24,440 nt of DNA from Bacteroidota bacterium (GCA_947449515.1 CANFSD010000007.1:1-24440), one strand, 5' to 3'. Positions 1-8,949 are shown, counted from the first letter of the stretch. The notes: generated from the sequence alone by a model not told the origin. A program made the numbers and translations.

Positions 1-207
1 AATAATTTTGGGCGTTATGGCGATTTCTCTTATGGGATTTATATCTACCATTTTCCAATCATTCAAACTGCAATTGCTTTGCAATTGTTTCAATTGTACC
101 CGCCATTTTTGGTGGGTTTTAGCGTTCTTGTTTCTGTGGGAACGATGGCATTTTTGTCCTGGAATTTATTGGAGAAAAGGTTTTTACAGCGTGCTTTAAA
201 ACAATAA
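1..207 (+). CDS. Acyltransferase-3 family membrane protein, C-terminal end (5' truncated by window)
   Basis: An open frame enters at base 1 and ends at TAA 205-207, giving 68 residues. The translation contains GDFSYGIYIYHFPI, then a hydrophobic helix, then SWNLLEKRFL. This pattern of a Tyr-rich helix with 'YxYHFP', a last transmembrane helix and a 'W-x-L-x-E-K-x-F' tail is typical of the C terminus of acyltransferase-3 (OafA/YrhL-type) integral membrane proteins. These transfer acyl groups to cell-surface glycans. The start and most of the roughly 350-residue family length lie outside the window, so the acceptor is unknown. The gene converges on the kinase gene ending at 213, with only 5 bases between the stops and no hairpin terminator. 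Family assignment rests on the tail motifs only. Confidence 0.75.
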   Translation, partial: NNFGRYGDFSYGIYIYHFPIIQTAIALQLFQLYPPFLVGFSVLVSVGTMAFLSWNLLEKRFLQRALKQ

Positions 208-212
208 AAGCA

Positions 213-2072
213 TTACGATTTAAAGGTAATGGTAAAGGTGGTACCTCTATCTACTTCACTCATCACCTCAATTTTACCTTTCATGGCCTGTATATGTGAT
301 TTTACCAAATAGAGCCCAATTCCCTTGCTATCGCTGTGTTTATGAAATTTTTGATACAAGCCAAAAACCCGGTCTTTTACCTTGTTTAGGTTCATGCCAA
401 TGCCATTGTCTTTATAAGTTAAGATGGTTTTTCCTTCTTCTTTTCTGGTTCTTATTCTAATTTGAGGTGCTATATTAGGCTTAGCATATTTAATTGAATT
501 GGTAATCAAATTTTGAAAAACACTTTCCATATAGGTTCCAATTAAAATACAATCTGGAGCCTCCTCAAAATTAATGTCAAATTCAACTTTCGCTTTTTCA
601 ATTTGTTGCCCTATAACTTGAATGGTTTTGTCTAAAATAGTTTGGAATGGTAGCCTATAAAAATCTAAACTGGTGTTTTCTTTTATAATAAGCGTCTTAA
701 TTAAATCATTAAGGGTTTCATTGAGCTTTTGGGTTGATTTTTTAAAACCTTCAATTAATCCTGCGGTGGTTTCATCTTCAATTAAGCTTAGGTCTATTAG
801 CTCCATAATACCCATTAAATTAGTAACTGGCGCGCGTAAATTGTGCGAGGTGATATAAGTAAATTGCTTTAATTCATTGTAACTAGAGGTTAACTCCTCA
901 ATTAATTTTTTCTTTTCCTCCTCAAACAAAATACGGTCAGTGATATCTTCATTTACTACCACATAATTTGTCTTTTTACCTTTTTCATCAAAAACTGGAG
1001 AAACAATAGCTTGTTCATAAAAGCGTTCGCCTGATTTTCTTTTGTTAGAAAAAACGCCCTTCCAAGTGTGTTCAAGGGTTATCATATCCCACATGGTTTG
1101 TTGTACATTGCTTTCATTTATCCTTGAATGGATAGATTTAAAGTTTTGACCAATTATGACAGATTTTTCAAATCCGCCATTTTTGCAAAAAGTTGGATTT
1201 ACATATTCTATGATTCCTTGCGTATCTGTAACCATCATAGATGCGCCAGATTGTTCAATGGCTAGCATAAACTTTTTTATATTGGTTTCACTTTGTTTAA
1301 TTTTTGTAATATCAAGGCCGTACCCAATTATAAAAATAAGCTCATTATTTTCATTAAAAACAGGCGACATTTTTCTAACCACCCATTTTTTCTTACCATT
1401 TGGTAAATTTAATTCTTCTTCAATTTCAAATTCTTCTTTATGTTTTAGAACGCGTTCAAAATTCTTTCTTCTTTCTAAAGCAATTGTTATTGGTTTGTTG
1501 TACTTTTCTATATATTCAAAATCGTCGTGACCAATAATCCATGATCTTTTTTCTGGATCTGCAAGCGCAATTTGATTAGCGAATAAATACTTATGTTCGA
1601 GGCTAAACACCACAATATCTGATGGAATATTATTTAAAATATTTTCATAAAATTCCTTTTGCTTTTTAAGTTCTGAATTGGTTTGTGCCTGAAATTGTTC
1701 TATTTTCTTTTTTGTAATTTCTTTGGCAGCCTCTTTATTTTCACGTTGGAGCATAAGTAAATAGGCTGGGCCGTACTCATCCTCAAATGGGTCAATTGTT
1801 AAGGTGAAACCAATATATTCCCCATTCTTCTTTAAAAGTATGTGCTCGCCAGAATTAATAGAAGCAATGCTATTATTAGTTGGTTTTGCAACAAACAAGT
1901 CTAGAACATTCTTTTGAATAAGTTCCTCTTTTTTGTATTCAATTTTCTCCAGGAAGCAATCGTTTGCATCTTGAATTTCTCCGTTTTGGGATACAAGCAA
2001 AATCCCAAGCAATTTGTTATTAAACAAATTGTTGAATAGTACATTGGGCCGATTTTGTTTGTTTGAATTCAA
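213..2072 (-). CDS. PAS-domain sensor histidine kinase (3 PAS, cytoplasmic)
   Basis: A 619-residue kinase with no transmembrane segment. PAS-like units lie at about 15-110, 140-258 and 265-385, with a charged coiled linker at about 110-145. The dimerisation/phospho-acceptor helix carries SHNLRAP with His410. The ATPase domain shows the N box (N521, N525), G1 box D555-x-G557-x-G559, an F-box-like FGLYQKFHK and G2 box GIGLYLVK at 584-591, so it appears catalytically intact. The start is TTG at 2070-2072. It is the first start-like codon after an in-frame TGA inside the upstream receiver gene, and the next Met lies beyond residue 100, so an ATG start is not available. It is the last gene of the four-gene operon, 17 bases after the receiver gene. 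Its third PAS and kinase core are paralogous to those of the 2517-4787 kinase. The ligand cannot be inferred. Confidence 0.9.
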   Translation of the reverse strand: MNSNKQNRPNVLFNNLFNNKLLGILLVSQNGEIQDANDCFLEKIEYKKEELIQKNVLDLFVAKPTNNSIASINSGEHILLKKNGEYIGFTLTIDPFEDEYGPAYLLMLQRENKEAAKEITKKKIEQFQAQTNSELKKQKEFYENILNNIPSDIVVFSLEHKYLFANQIALADPEKRSWIIGHDDFEYIEKYNKPITIALERRKNFERVLKHKEEFEIEEELNLPNGKKKWVVRKMSPVFNENNELIFIIGYGLDITKIKQSETNIKKFMLAIEQSGASMMVTDTQGIIEYVNPTFCKNGGFEKSVIIGQNFKSIHSRINESNVQQTMWDMITLEHTWKGVFSNKRKSGERFYEQAIVSPVFDEKGKKTNYVVVNEDITDRILFEEEKKKLIEELTSSYNELKQFTYITSHNLRAPVTNLMGIMELIDLSLIEDETTAGLIEGFKKSTQKLNETLNDLIKTLIIKENTSLDFYRLPFQTILDKTIQVIGQQIEKAKVEFDINFEEAPDCILIGTYMESVFQNLITNSIKYAKPNIAPQIRIRTRKEEGKTILTYKDNGIGMNLNKVKDRVFGLYQKFHKHSDSKGIGLYLVKSHIQAMKGKIEVMSEVDRGTTFTITFKS

Positions 2073-2089
2073 GTTGTTTGATTGTTTTG

Positions 2090-2512
2090 TTATGGGAAAT
2101 ACTTCATAAAAGGCTCAGAATTGACCAATTGTTTTAAATTGTCGTCTGTAAGCGGTTTGGTAATAAACCCCATAATGAGCGGATGACTAGCGGCACGTTC
2201 TTCATCTTTAGGGTCTACGCTTGAACTCAAAATGTCAATTTTAACATTTGGAAATTCTTCTTGGTATTTTCTCTCAAACTCTTCCAAGAAATCCCAACCG
2301 TTCATCACAGGCATATTAATATCCAAGAAAATAATTTCTGGTATTTTTCTATCATCCTCAGGAAGCGAAAGTTGCTGCTCAAAATATTGCGCTGCTTCTT
2401 CTCCATTTTCTGCTGTAATTACCTCCTCACAGAAATTTGATTTTTTTAATCTCAATTTGCAAATCATGAGCGTTACATCGTCATCATCTACCAGCATTAC
2501 TCTCTTTATCAT
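2090..2512 (-). CDS. Stand-alone response regulator receiver (CheY-like)
   Basis: A 140-residue single receiver domain. The acidic pocket D9-D12 follows beta strand 1 (VMLVDDDD). The phospho-acceptor is D64 in FLDINMPVMNGWDFL, the switch Ser/Thr position falls in LSSS (about 96-98), and the conserved Lys is K119 in ITKPL. All key residues are present, so it should be phosphorylatable. There is no DNA-binding, enzymatic or other output domain. It sits between two paralogous histidine kinase genes, 4 bases after the upstream one and 17 before the downstream one, so both are likely phosphodonors. By inference it acts as a phosphorelay intermediate or by protein-protein contact. Its 'GWDFLEEF' signature is shared with the degenerate receiver at the end of the 1320-residue operon partner. 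Confidence 0.92.
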   Translation of the reverse strand: MIKRVMLVDDDDVTLMICKLRLKKSNFCEEVITAENGEEAAQYFEQQLSLPEDDRKIPEIIFLDINMPVMNGWDFLEEFERKYQEEFPNVKIDILSSSVDPKDEERAASHPLIMGFITKPLTDDNLKQLVNSEPFMKYFP

Positions 2513-2516
2513 TTCT

Positions 2517-4787
2517 TTATTGTATAAATATTATTGTAAATGTTGTTCCTTTATTAATTTCACTTTCTACACTTATTATTCCTCGCATGGCATGCACATG
2601 AGATTTTACTAAGTATAAGCCAATTCCTTTGCTGTTTTCATTTTTATGAAATTTTTGGTACAATCCAAAGATACGGTCTCTGGTTTTATCCATATCCATT
2701 CCAATGCCATTGTCTTTAAACTGAAGATGGATTTTGTTTCCTTCTTTCCAACTTGAGATTTTTATTTCTGGGATAATTCCTTCCTGAGTGTATTTGATGG
2801 AATTGGAAACCATGTTTTGGAAAATACTTTCTATATATGGTTTTATCAATATGGCTTCAGGCGCCCCATTAAAATCTACAGCTATTTTTGCGTTTGATTT
2901 ATTGATTGGTAAACCTAAAATTAATAAAGTATTTTGATAAACTTCATCAAACTTTATCATTTGAGGATTTTCAGAATCACTTTCTTTAATAATAAAAGTC
3001 TTTATAAGGTCTTCCAATGTTTGGTTTAATACATAGGTTGATTTCTTAAATCCTTCAATCAATGATTTACTTGTTGCATCTAAAATTTCACTTGTGTCTG
3101 CTAAATCTATAATGCCCATTAAATTGGTTAAGGGCGCCCTTAAATTATGAGAAATAATAAAAGAAAACTGCCTTAACTCATGGTAGCTAACAGATATTTC
3201 ATTGATTAAGTTTTCTTTTTCGCTTTCTAATAAAATACGTTTAGTTATATCTTCCTTAACAGCAACGTAATTTGTCTTAACTCCTTTTTCATTAAAAATA
3301 GGAGAAAGGGTAGCATGCTCCCAATACAATTCCCCGTTTTTCTTTTTATTACAGAAAGTCCCTGTCCAAGATTTATTGTTGTTTAAACTTTGCCATAAAT
3401 CTTGATGAACACTGTTTTCTGTTAAGCCAGATTTTAAGAATCTTGGATTTTTTCCTATGGTTTCTTCTGCAGTATAGCCAGTAGTTTCGCAAAAGGCTGG
3501 ATTTATATATTCTATTTCACCGGCCAAATTTGTTATTACAATGGACGCGCCGCTTTGCTCAATGGCTTGGGTATATTTTCTTATTTTATCAGCGTTTTTC
3601 TTTTTCTCGGTTATGTCAATTACCGTTCCAATTACCGCAGGTTCTCCTTGGTAAATGATTTTAGAGCCATGTGCCTCCAAATAAATAATTTCGCCAGATT
3701 TTTTTATTACGCGCAATTCATATTCGTCCACTAATTCTACATCCAATAACCTATTCTTTACCCTTTCCTGCATGGAGCTTAAGTCATCAGGGTGGATGTA
3801 TTTAGCATGGTCTAATTGGTATAATTCCTGTCTGGTATAGCCAGATATTTTTGCCAATTTTTCATTTACAAAAACAAAGCCTTTTGGCGTAATGATGTAA
3901 ATGCCAACTGCAGAGTTTTCTACAAGGTTTCTAAATTTGTTTTCAGATTCTATTAATAATTGAATCTGTTTTTTTCTTTTGGTAACATCTTCTTCGGTAG
4001 AAATCCAATTTACGCATTCTCCATTTTTATTGAATACAGGCATTATCTTAAACCTGTTCCAAAATTTTGTGCCGTTTTTTCGGTAATTAATTATTTCAAA
4101 TTCGCCCGATTTTTCTTCCTGTATACATTCTCCCAAACGAATTAATTCTGAAAAATCCGATTCAGGGCCATTAAAAATACTTGTTTGTTTGCCAATCAAT
4201 TCCTTTTCAGTGTAGCCAGACATTTTACACATCGACGTATTCACAAATAGGATCTCAGGCATAACGCCGTTTTTTGGCGCATCCGTAATAATAATTCCTT
4301 CAGAGGTGTTATTAATTAGTTTCTCATATAACAGTAGTTTCTTTTCTGTTAGGTTTAGTAAGGTTTCTTCAGTTTCATTAGAAAATTTGCTGTTTTTATC
4401 TATAACTTTAATTCCTGCAATTCTTAATAAATGTCCTTTGTAATCGCTTGTAATTTCAGAAGTAATTGCAACTGGAAAGGTATATCCTTTGCTATTGATT
4501 ATATCTAATTGAATTTCTTTAAAATCTGGTTTTTTGAAAAAGTCTTTATGGTTTTGTATGGCCTCTTCCTTAAAGTGACTGGGAAATAAATCGCCAAAAG
4601 ATTCTCTTAAGAGGTTCTCTTTTTTTATATGAAAAATTTCTTCACAATAACTGTTACAGTCAATTATTTCACCCTCCTCATTAATAACCAACATCCCAAT
4701 TTTTTGCCCATTAAATAACCGGCCAATCAACAAAAGTTGTTCGCTTAGGCGGTTATTATTGAACTCATATTTTGGGTCTAAATTCAT
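2517..4787 (-). CDS. PAS-domain sensor histidine kinase (4 PAS, cytoplasmic)
   Basis: A 756-residue soluble multi-PAS histidine kinase. PAS-like units are at about 22-130, 150-275, 280-398 and 403-520. Several end in the typical 'E-D-[IV]-T-[KE]-[RK]' cap, for example EEDVTKRK and KEDITKR. The third has a PAS/PAC-type 'IHPDDLSSMQERV' segment. The phospho-acceptor helix has SHNLRAP with His547. The ATPase domain has N box N658/N662, G1 box D692-x-G694-x-G696 and G2 box GIGLYLVK at 721-728. The ATG start at 4785-4787 is 5 bases past the stop of the 1320-residue sensor gene, and the stop is 4 bases before the receiver gene, indicating one mRNA. From about residue 400 onward it matches the 213-2072 kinase, consistent with local duplication. 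It is apparently active; the signal is unknown. Confidence 0.9.
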   Translation of the reverse strand: MNLDPKYEFNNNRLSEQLLLIGRLFNGQKIGMLVINEEGEIIDCNSYCEEIFHIKKENLLRESFGDLFPSHFKEEAIQNHKDFFKKPDFKEIQLDIINSKGYTFPVAITSEITSDYKGHLLRIAGIKVIDKNSKFSNETEETLLNLTEKKLLLYEKLINNTSEGIIITDAPKNGVMPEILFVNTSMCKMSGYTEKELIGKQTSIFNGPESDFSELIRLGECIQEEKSGEFEIINYRKNGTKFWNRFKIMPVFNKNGECVNWISTEEDVTKRKKQIQLLIESENKFRNLVENSAVGIYIITPKGFVFVNEKLAKISGYTRQELYQLDHAKYIHPDDLSSMQERVKNRLLDVELVDEYELRVIKKSGEIIYLEAHGSKIIYQGEPAVIGTVIDITEKKKNADKIRKYTQAIEQSGASIVITNLAGEIEYINPAFCETTGYTAEETIGKNPRFLKSGLTENSVHQDLWQSLNNNKSWTGTFCNKKKNGELYWEHATLSPIFNEKGVKTNYVAVKEDITKRILLESEKENLINEISVSYHELRQFSFIISHNLRAPLTNLMGIIDLADTSEILDATSKSLIEGFKKSTYVLNQTLEDLIKTFIIKESDSENPQMIKFDEVYQNTLLILGLPINKSNAKIAVDFNGAPEAILIKPYIESIFQNMVSNSIKYTQEGIIPEIKISSWKEGNKIHLQFKDNGIGMDMDKTRDRIFGLYQKFHKNENSKGIGLYLVKSHVHAMRGIISVESEINKGTTFTIIFIQ

Positions 4788-4792
4788 GTGTA

Positions 4793-7700
4793 CTATTTGG
4801 TTTTTTTAGGAGCATTCCAAGATAAAGCCTCTTTTGATACCAATGCTTGTGCACTTTCTTTATTTATTGGCTTGTTGATATAGTTTTTTACGCAAGGAAA
4901 ATTCAAAAGTTTTTGTTTTATAACAGGGTCTGGGTTCGAACCGAAAATGATTACCGGTGATCTTAATTGCTGCGCATCATACTGTGCAAGGAATTCCCAT
5001 CCAGATTTATTTACCAAATTCAATTCGAGTAAAATAATATCATTGCCATTGTCACCCTTTGATTTAAAATAAGCAAAGGTTTCATCCACGCCATTGAAAC
5101 AAATTATTTGAATTGGGTCGAAATATTTTGCTAAAATAAGTGTGCTTATTTTACTTGAAATATCATCCTCGTCAATGAGGATGATTTTATCAATTCGTCT
5201 TAAACTATCTGCAATAATGAGCTCTTCCTGTAAAGGGATATTAATTCTTTCAACCAGTTTTTTAATAGCAGCATCAGCCTTCTGGAAGGTAGATTTACTA
5301 TGGGAGAAAATAGTTTTTAAATCATTGTCTTCAAACTCCAAGTCTTGTGCCAATTCTGCTATACTTTGGAGTTTGTAAAACTCATGGCTCAATTCAAATG
5401 AACTGATGAAATTTAAATCTTTCAATAAATTAACCAAGTTATTTACATCTTTTTCCCTTTGTTTCAAGTGTGAAACATCCTGTGCTATAAAGAGAATTTC
5501 AAATTTCCCAGATTCCTCATTGGTGGTTTTTATTAAACTGATTTCAAAACAATGCAAATGGCCATGGAGAGTGCTTCTTTCGAGTGTAAATGATATTTCG
5601 TTGGTATTCGATGTTGGGTCTAATATTTTTGAGAAATACTCCTTGGTTTCAGCAATTTGGTTGTCAAAAATATTGTTTCCAGGCTTTAGGTTTACGCCAA
5701 ATTTCTTTTCGCCTTCCGTTATTGCAAAGTTACTTGAATATAAAATATTTTGTTTTTCATCCAATAACATGAAGATCGTTTTGGTTAAATTTACAATTGT
5801 CTTTAACCTATTTTCCGTGTATTGATTCCTGGTTTGCAGAATGCGCGTATTAATAGAATCGGAAATTTTTTCTGCAAGGAGGTTTATGAAAATATTTTTT
5901 TGTTGCTTAAATCCTTCGTTTTCAAGATTGCTGCTTTCAGCTGTTTGGTAATGAATAATCTCCCCTAGTTTATTGTCAATTGTTTCAAAATTTTCAATAT
6001 AGGTTTGTATAGCAGAGGAAGCTCCCTTGTTACCATATTCTAAATTGTCGTAACAAATTTGATAGGTGCTTTTGTTCGAATTTGCTTCTGAATTATTTAA
6101 CAATTTAACAATTTCTGTTAAGATGTCTTGTATTCTTAAATCCTTATTGTTCAATAATTCTTGTACCATTCGAATGGTTTCAAGTTCCTTTATTTTCTCG
6201 TTTAAAAGGGCGTTGTTTTCTTTATTATTAATAATAGCTCCCAACCAACCGCAAATCAATTCCAACAAGTTTTTTTCGTCTTCTAAGAATCTTAAATTAA
6301 GCGGATAGAATAATTGAATACTGAATTTTTCATGCTGGTTAATAATACATTCGCTGAACAAGGTGTTTTTTGTTTCAATATAGAGTTTGCTCTTAAATTC
6401 TTTTCCAGCTATGCTTATTTTGAGCGATAAATTATCTGTGTGTTTCCAGCCTAATGGAATCATCTTAATAAATTTAGAAATCAGGTCGTCAATTCCAATT
6501 GCCTCATTCTGCATTAACTTAGATAATCGACCCAATAACCACATTTCTCTTTCACGCAAGTGGCTGTCATTATGCGCTTGTTGGGCATCAATTTCAGCTA
6601 ACCTCGTTCTGGTTATGTCTTTTGCAATCTTAGAATATCCAATGATTTTATTTTGCTGATCTCTTAGCGGACTAACAGAAAGGTTTACATGTATTGTTTT
6701 TCCTTGTTTATTTATTCTTACTGTTTCAAGGTTTACTACACTTTCTCCTTTAGAGATTTTTTTGATGATTTCGTTTTCTTCGTCAACTTTGTTTTTGCCA
6801 ATTAATCCAAATTTGTCTTTTCCAATTACCTCCTCTGCTGAATAACCAAAAATACGTTTGGCTGCATCATTCCATGAAGTAATTTGCCCTTCTAAATTAA
6901 TAGAATAAATTGCTTCCTCTGAAGAAGAAACCAATCGATTTACCAATTCTGCTTTTTCTTCAATGACTTTCTTGTCTGTCATGTCCCAGCGTATAGCCAA
7001 ATACTGGTAAGGTTTTCCACTTGCATCTAAAAATGGATAGATGGTAGTATCATACCATTTTTCTTCTCCAATTTTATCAATATTTTTTATTTCACCAGTC
7101 CAAATTTTCCCAATAGAAATGGTTTCCCATAATTCTTTCCAAAATGATTTGGGGTGAAATCCTGAATTGATAAATTTGTGATTGGTGCCAATTACTTCAT
7201 AGGATGAAAAGCCAAATGTCTTTTCAAAATTTTCATTTACCTTGGTAATTAGTCCGTCTTTATCTGTTAAAGAGATAATGGCAATGGTATCCAATGCCAT
7301 CTGGTAATCGGTTAAGATTTTCTTAGATAAATCTAACTCCTGCCCAAATTGAATGCTTTGTGTATTTTTTCGAATAGCAGAAATAGCATAGGTTAAATTA
7401 TGCGCACACCTTTCTAGCACAATGGCCTCTCTATTGTCAAACGCATTTTTATTCCCAGAATAAATAGACAAGGTGGCTTTTTGTTTGCCTTCAATATCTA
7501 AATACAAACTTATGGTTGATTTAACCCCATGCTGATGGGCCAAATCTCTCCATTGCGCATAGGTTTGGTCTTCTTGTAATGAATTAACAATACACGTTTT
7601 CTGTGTTAAAATATTTGTGGCAACAGGCCCTTTCAGTATCTCAGGCTTGTTTAGATCGTAGTTTAATTTTGTAGCATATGCCGTTTCACCTGCAAAATAA

Positions 7701-8755
7701 TTAGGCACAATGGGGGTGGCTTTTTCTTTGTTCTTTTCAAAATAGGCAAGCCATGCCAGTTTGTAATTTCCCCTCTTAACCAAAATGTTTAAGAATTCTT
7801 TAATCAAACTATTTTCTTCCTTATTAATTAAAATGAGGTTGTTGATCTCGTTCAATAAGGTTAATTCATGAATATATTTCTTTAAACTGCTTTCGTTGCT
7901 TTGGTTGTTTTTTTCGATTTGAACCGATTTTAATGCATACGTTAAATTAGCTGCAATACGCTCCATTACCAATTTTTCATGGATGTCAAAAGCATTTTCA
8001 TCTGCAGAAGCTACACTGAACACCCATTTTTTCTCTTCGCCTAAATCTATTGGAAGTAAAAATAAGCTCCTTAAATTGGTGTTGATACTTGGCAATAATG
8101 CATTGCATTCATCATTACTTAAATGAACAGCAACGCCACTGGTTTCGTTTTCTTTGTTTTTCCATTCATCATACATTTTTTGTATGAATTTTGATTGGTT
8201 AAACTGTTCATCCGAAATATATTCTTCAGATTCTTTGAACCAAATTTCCAAATAGCTCGGATTGTATTTGCCTACCCAAGCCAATTGGTATTTGCCAGTT
8301 TTTACCATGATTTTGCAGAGACCATCAAATAGTTCTGCTGGCTCATGGTTATGCTGAATACACTCATTAATGGCATTCAACAATTGGAGTTCTTTGTTTT
8401 CTTTTAAAAACTTTTGTTCGTTTCCATATAAGGGTTTGCCAATACAAATAACCGAGTTCTGCAACTTGCTCCAGTACATGGTCCATAAAAGGTAAATGTA
8501 TTTACCCGTTTTATGCCTAAAGCCAGCTTCAAAATTTACAACGGCATCTTCGTCGGTTGCAATCCTTGTTTCTACCGCATGCAACTTACTTGGTTCAATG
8601 TCCAAAAAGTCTTTAAACTTTTTGCCCATTAATTCTTGAGATAAATAGCCAGTTATTTCCGGTAGGGCCGGATTTGTTTTTACGCAAAACCCTTCCGGAT
8701 TGATTTCAATCAATAAATTACTTTCTATATGATGCGTTTCTTGGTTTAAGGGCAT
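4793..8755 (-). CDS. Giant PAS/GAF sensor with degenerate histidine-kinase helix and pseudo-receiver
   Basis: A 1320-residue soluble protein and first gene of the signalling operon. By eye the order is: PAS (about 12-108), GAF (125-275), GAF (297-457), PAS (482-595), PAS (603-715), two GAF-like units (about 740-845 and 855-975), PAS-like (985-1097), a DHp-like helix pair (1105-1170) and a receiver (1190-1305). The helix pair keeps a His (H1124 in ELSHEFYKLQS), but the usual LRAP-type sequence is lost and no ATPase domain follows. The receiver keeps the acidic pocket D1195-D1198, S1273 and K1295. However, the phospho-acceptor Asp is Glu (E1244, GAA at 5024-5026) in LLELNLVNKSGWEFL. It therefore probably cannot autophosphorylate or receive phosphate normally, and may be a dominant sensor partner for the two downstream kinases. 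The ATG start at 8753-8755 is supported by a PAS domain beginning almost immediately. Confidence 0.85.
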   Translation of the reverse strand: MPLNQETHHIESNLLIEINPEGFCVKTNPALPEITGYLSQELMGKKFKDFLDIEPSKLHAVETRIATDEDAVVNFEAGFRHKTGKYIYLLWTMYWSKLQNSVICIGKPLYGNEQKFLKENKELQLLNAINECIQHNHEPAELFDGLCKIMVKTGKYQLAWVGKYNPSYLEIWFKESEEYISDEQFNQSKFIQKMYDEWKNKENETSGVAVHLSNDECNALLPSINTNLRSLFLLPIDLGEEKKWVFSVASADENAFDIHEKLVMERIAANLTYALKSVQIEKNNQSNESSLKKYIHELTLLNEINNLILINKEENSLIKEFLNILVKRGNYKLAWLAYFEKNKEKATPIVPNYFAGETAYATKLNYDLNKPEILKGPVATNILTQKTCIVNSLQEDQTYAQWRDLAHQHGVKSTISLYLDIEGKQKATLSIYSGNKNAFDNREAIVLERCAHNLTYAISAIRKNTQSIQFGQELDLSKKILTDYQMALDTIAIISLTDKDGLITKVNENFEKTFGFSSYEVIGTNHKFINSGFHPKSFWKELWETISIGKIWTGEIKNIDKIGEEKWYDTTIYPFLDASGKPYQYLAIRWDMTDKKVIEEKAELVNRLVSSSEEAIYSINLEGQITSWNDAAKRIFGYSAEEVIGKDKFGLIGKNKVDEENEIIKKISKGESVVNLETVRINKQGKTIHVNLSVSPLRDQQNKIIGYSKIAKDITRTRLAEIDAQQAHNDSHLREREMWLLGRLSKLMQNEAIGIDDLISKFIKMIPLGWKHTDNLSLKISIAGKEFKSKLYIETKNTLFSECIINQHEKFSIQLFYPLNLRFLEDEKNLLELICGWLGAIINNKENNALLNEKIKELETIRMVQELLNNKDLRIQDILTEIVKLLNNSEANSNKSTYQICYDNLEYGNKGASSAIQTYIENFETIDNKLGEIIHYQTAESSNLENEGFKQQKNIFINLLAEKISDSINTRILQTRNQYTENRLKTIVNLTKTIFMLLDEKQNILYSSNFAITEGEKKFGVNLKPGNNIFDNQIAETKEYFSKILDPTSNTNEISFTLERSTLHGHLHCFEISLIKTTNEESGKFEILFIAQDVSHLKQREKDVNNLVNLLKDLNFISSFELSHEFYKLQSIAELAQDLEFEDNDLKTIFSHSKSTFQKADAAIKKLVERINIPLQEELIIADSLRRIDKIILIDEDDISSKISTLILAKYFDPIQIICFNGVDETFAYFKSKGDNGNDIILLELNLVNKSGWEFLAQYDAQQLRSPVIIFGSNPDPVIKQKLLNFPCVKNYINKPINKESAQALVSKEALSWNAPKKTK
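4933..4942. repeat. GGTTCGAACC palindrome, copy 1 (perfect)
   Basis: Perfect 10-bp palindrome inside the pseudo-receiver of the 1320-residue sensor gene. It is read there as Gly-Ser-Asn, with the last C belonging to the next codon. Confidence 0.85.
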
Positions 8756-8886
8756 AAATATTAGCTATGAAGCTAGTTTTTGGAATTTCGAATGTATTAA
8801 AATATCCGCTAAAAGCATAGAAAATTATGGAATTTATGGCTTAAAACCGCAATCTGCTAAAAAACACTTGCACAAGGCCTTTATTT

Positions 8887-8920
8887 TTTGGTGAAAAGTG
8901 ACAATTTCTATATAGTATTG
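8887..8920 (+). promoter_or_regulatory. Possible Bacteroidota-type promoter of the membrane PAS gene
   Basis: TTTG at 8887-8890 and TAGTATTG at 8913-8920 (7 of 8 to TAnnTTTG) are separated by 22 bases, slightly longer than the usual 19-21. The start codon follows at 8950. The intergenic stretch 8756-8949 is the shared control region for this gene and the divergent signalling operon. On the minus strand the best -7-like match is TAATTTTC at 8827-8820 (7 of 8). Both assignments are weak pattern matches. Confidence 0.3.
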
Positions 8921-8949
8921 TAACGACATTAATTTGTTATAAGCTAACA

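Noticed and set aside
8..199. A 63-residue frame at the left edge starting with ATG
   Set aside because: It is out of frame with the clear acyltransferase-3 tail that runs from base 1 to 207 on the same strand; its product is low-complexity Phe/Trp/Cys-rich.
6165..6178. 14-base palindrome ACCATTCGAATGGT
   Set aside because: Single occurrence inside a coding region, shares only the TTCGAA core with the repeated palindrome, and matches GGTTCGAACC at only 6 of 10 positions.
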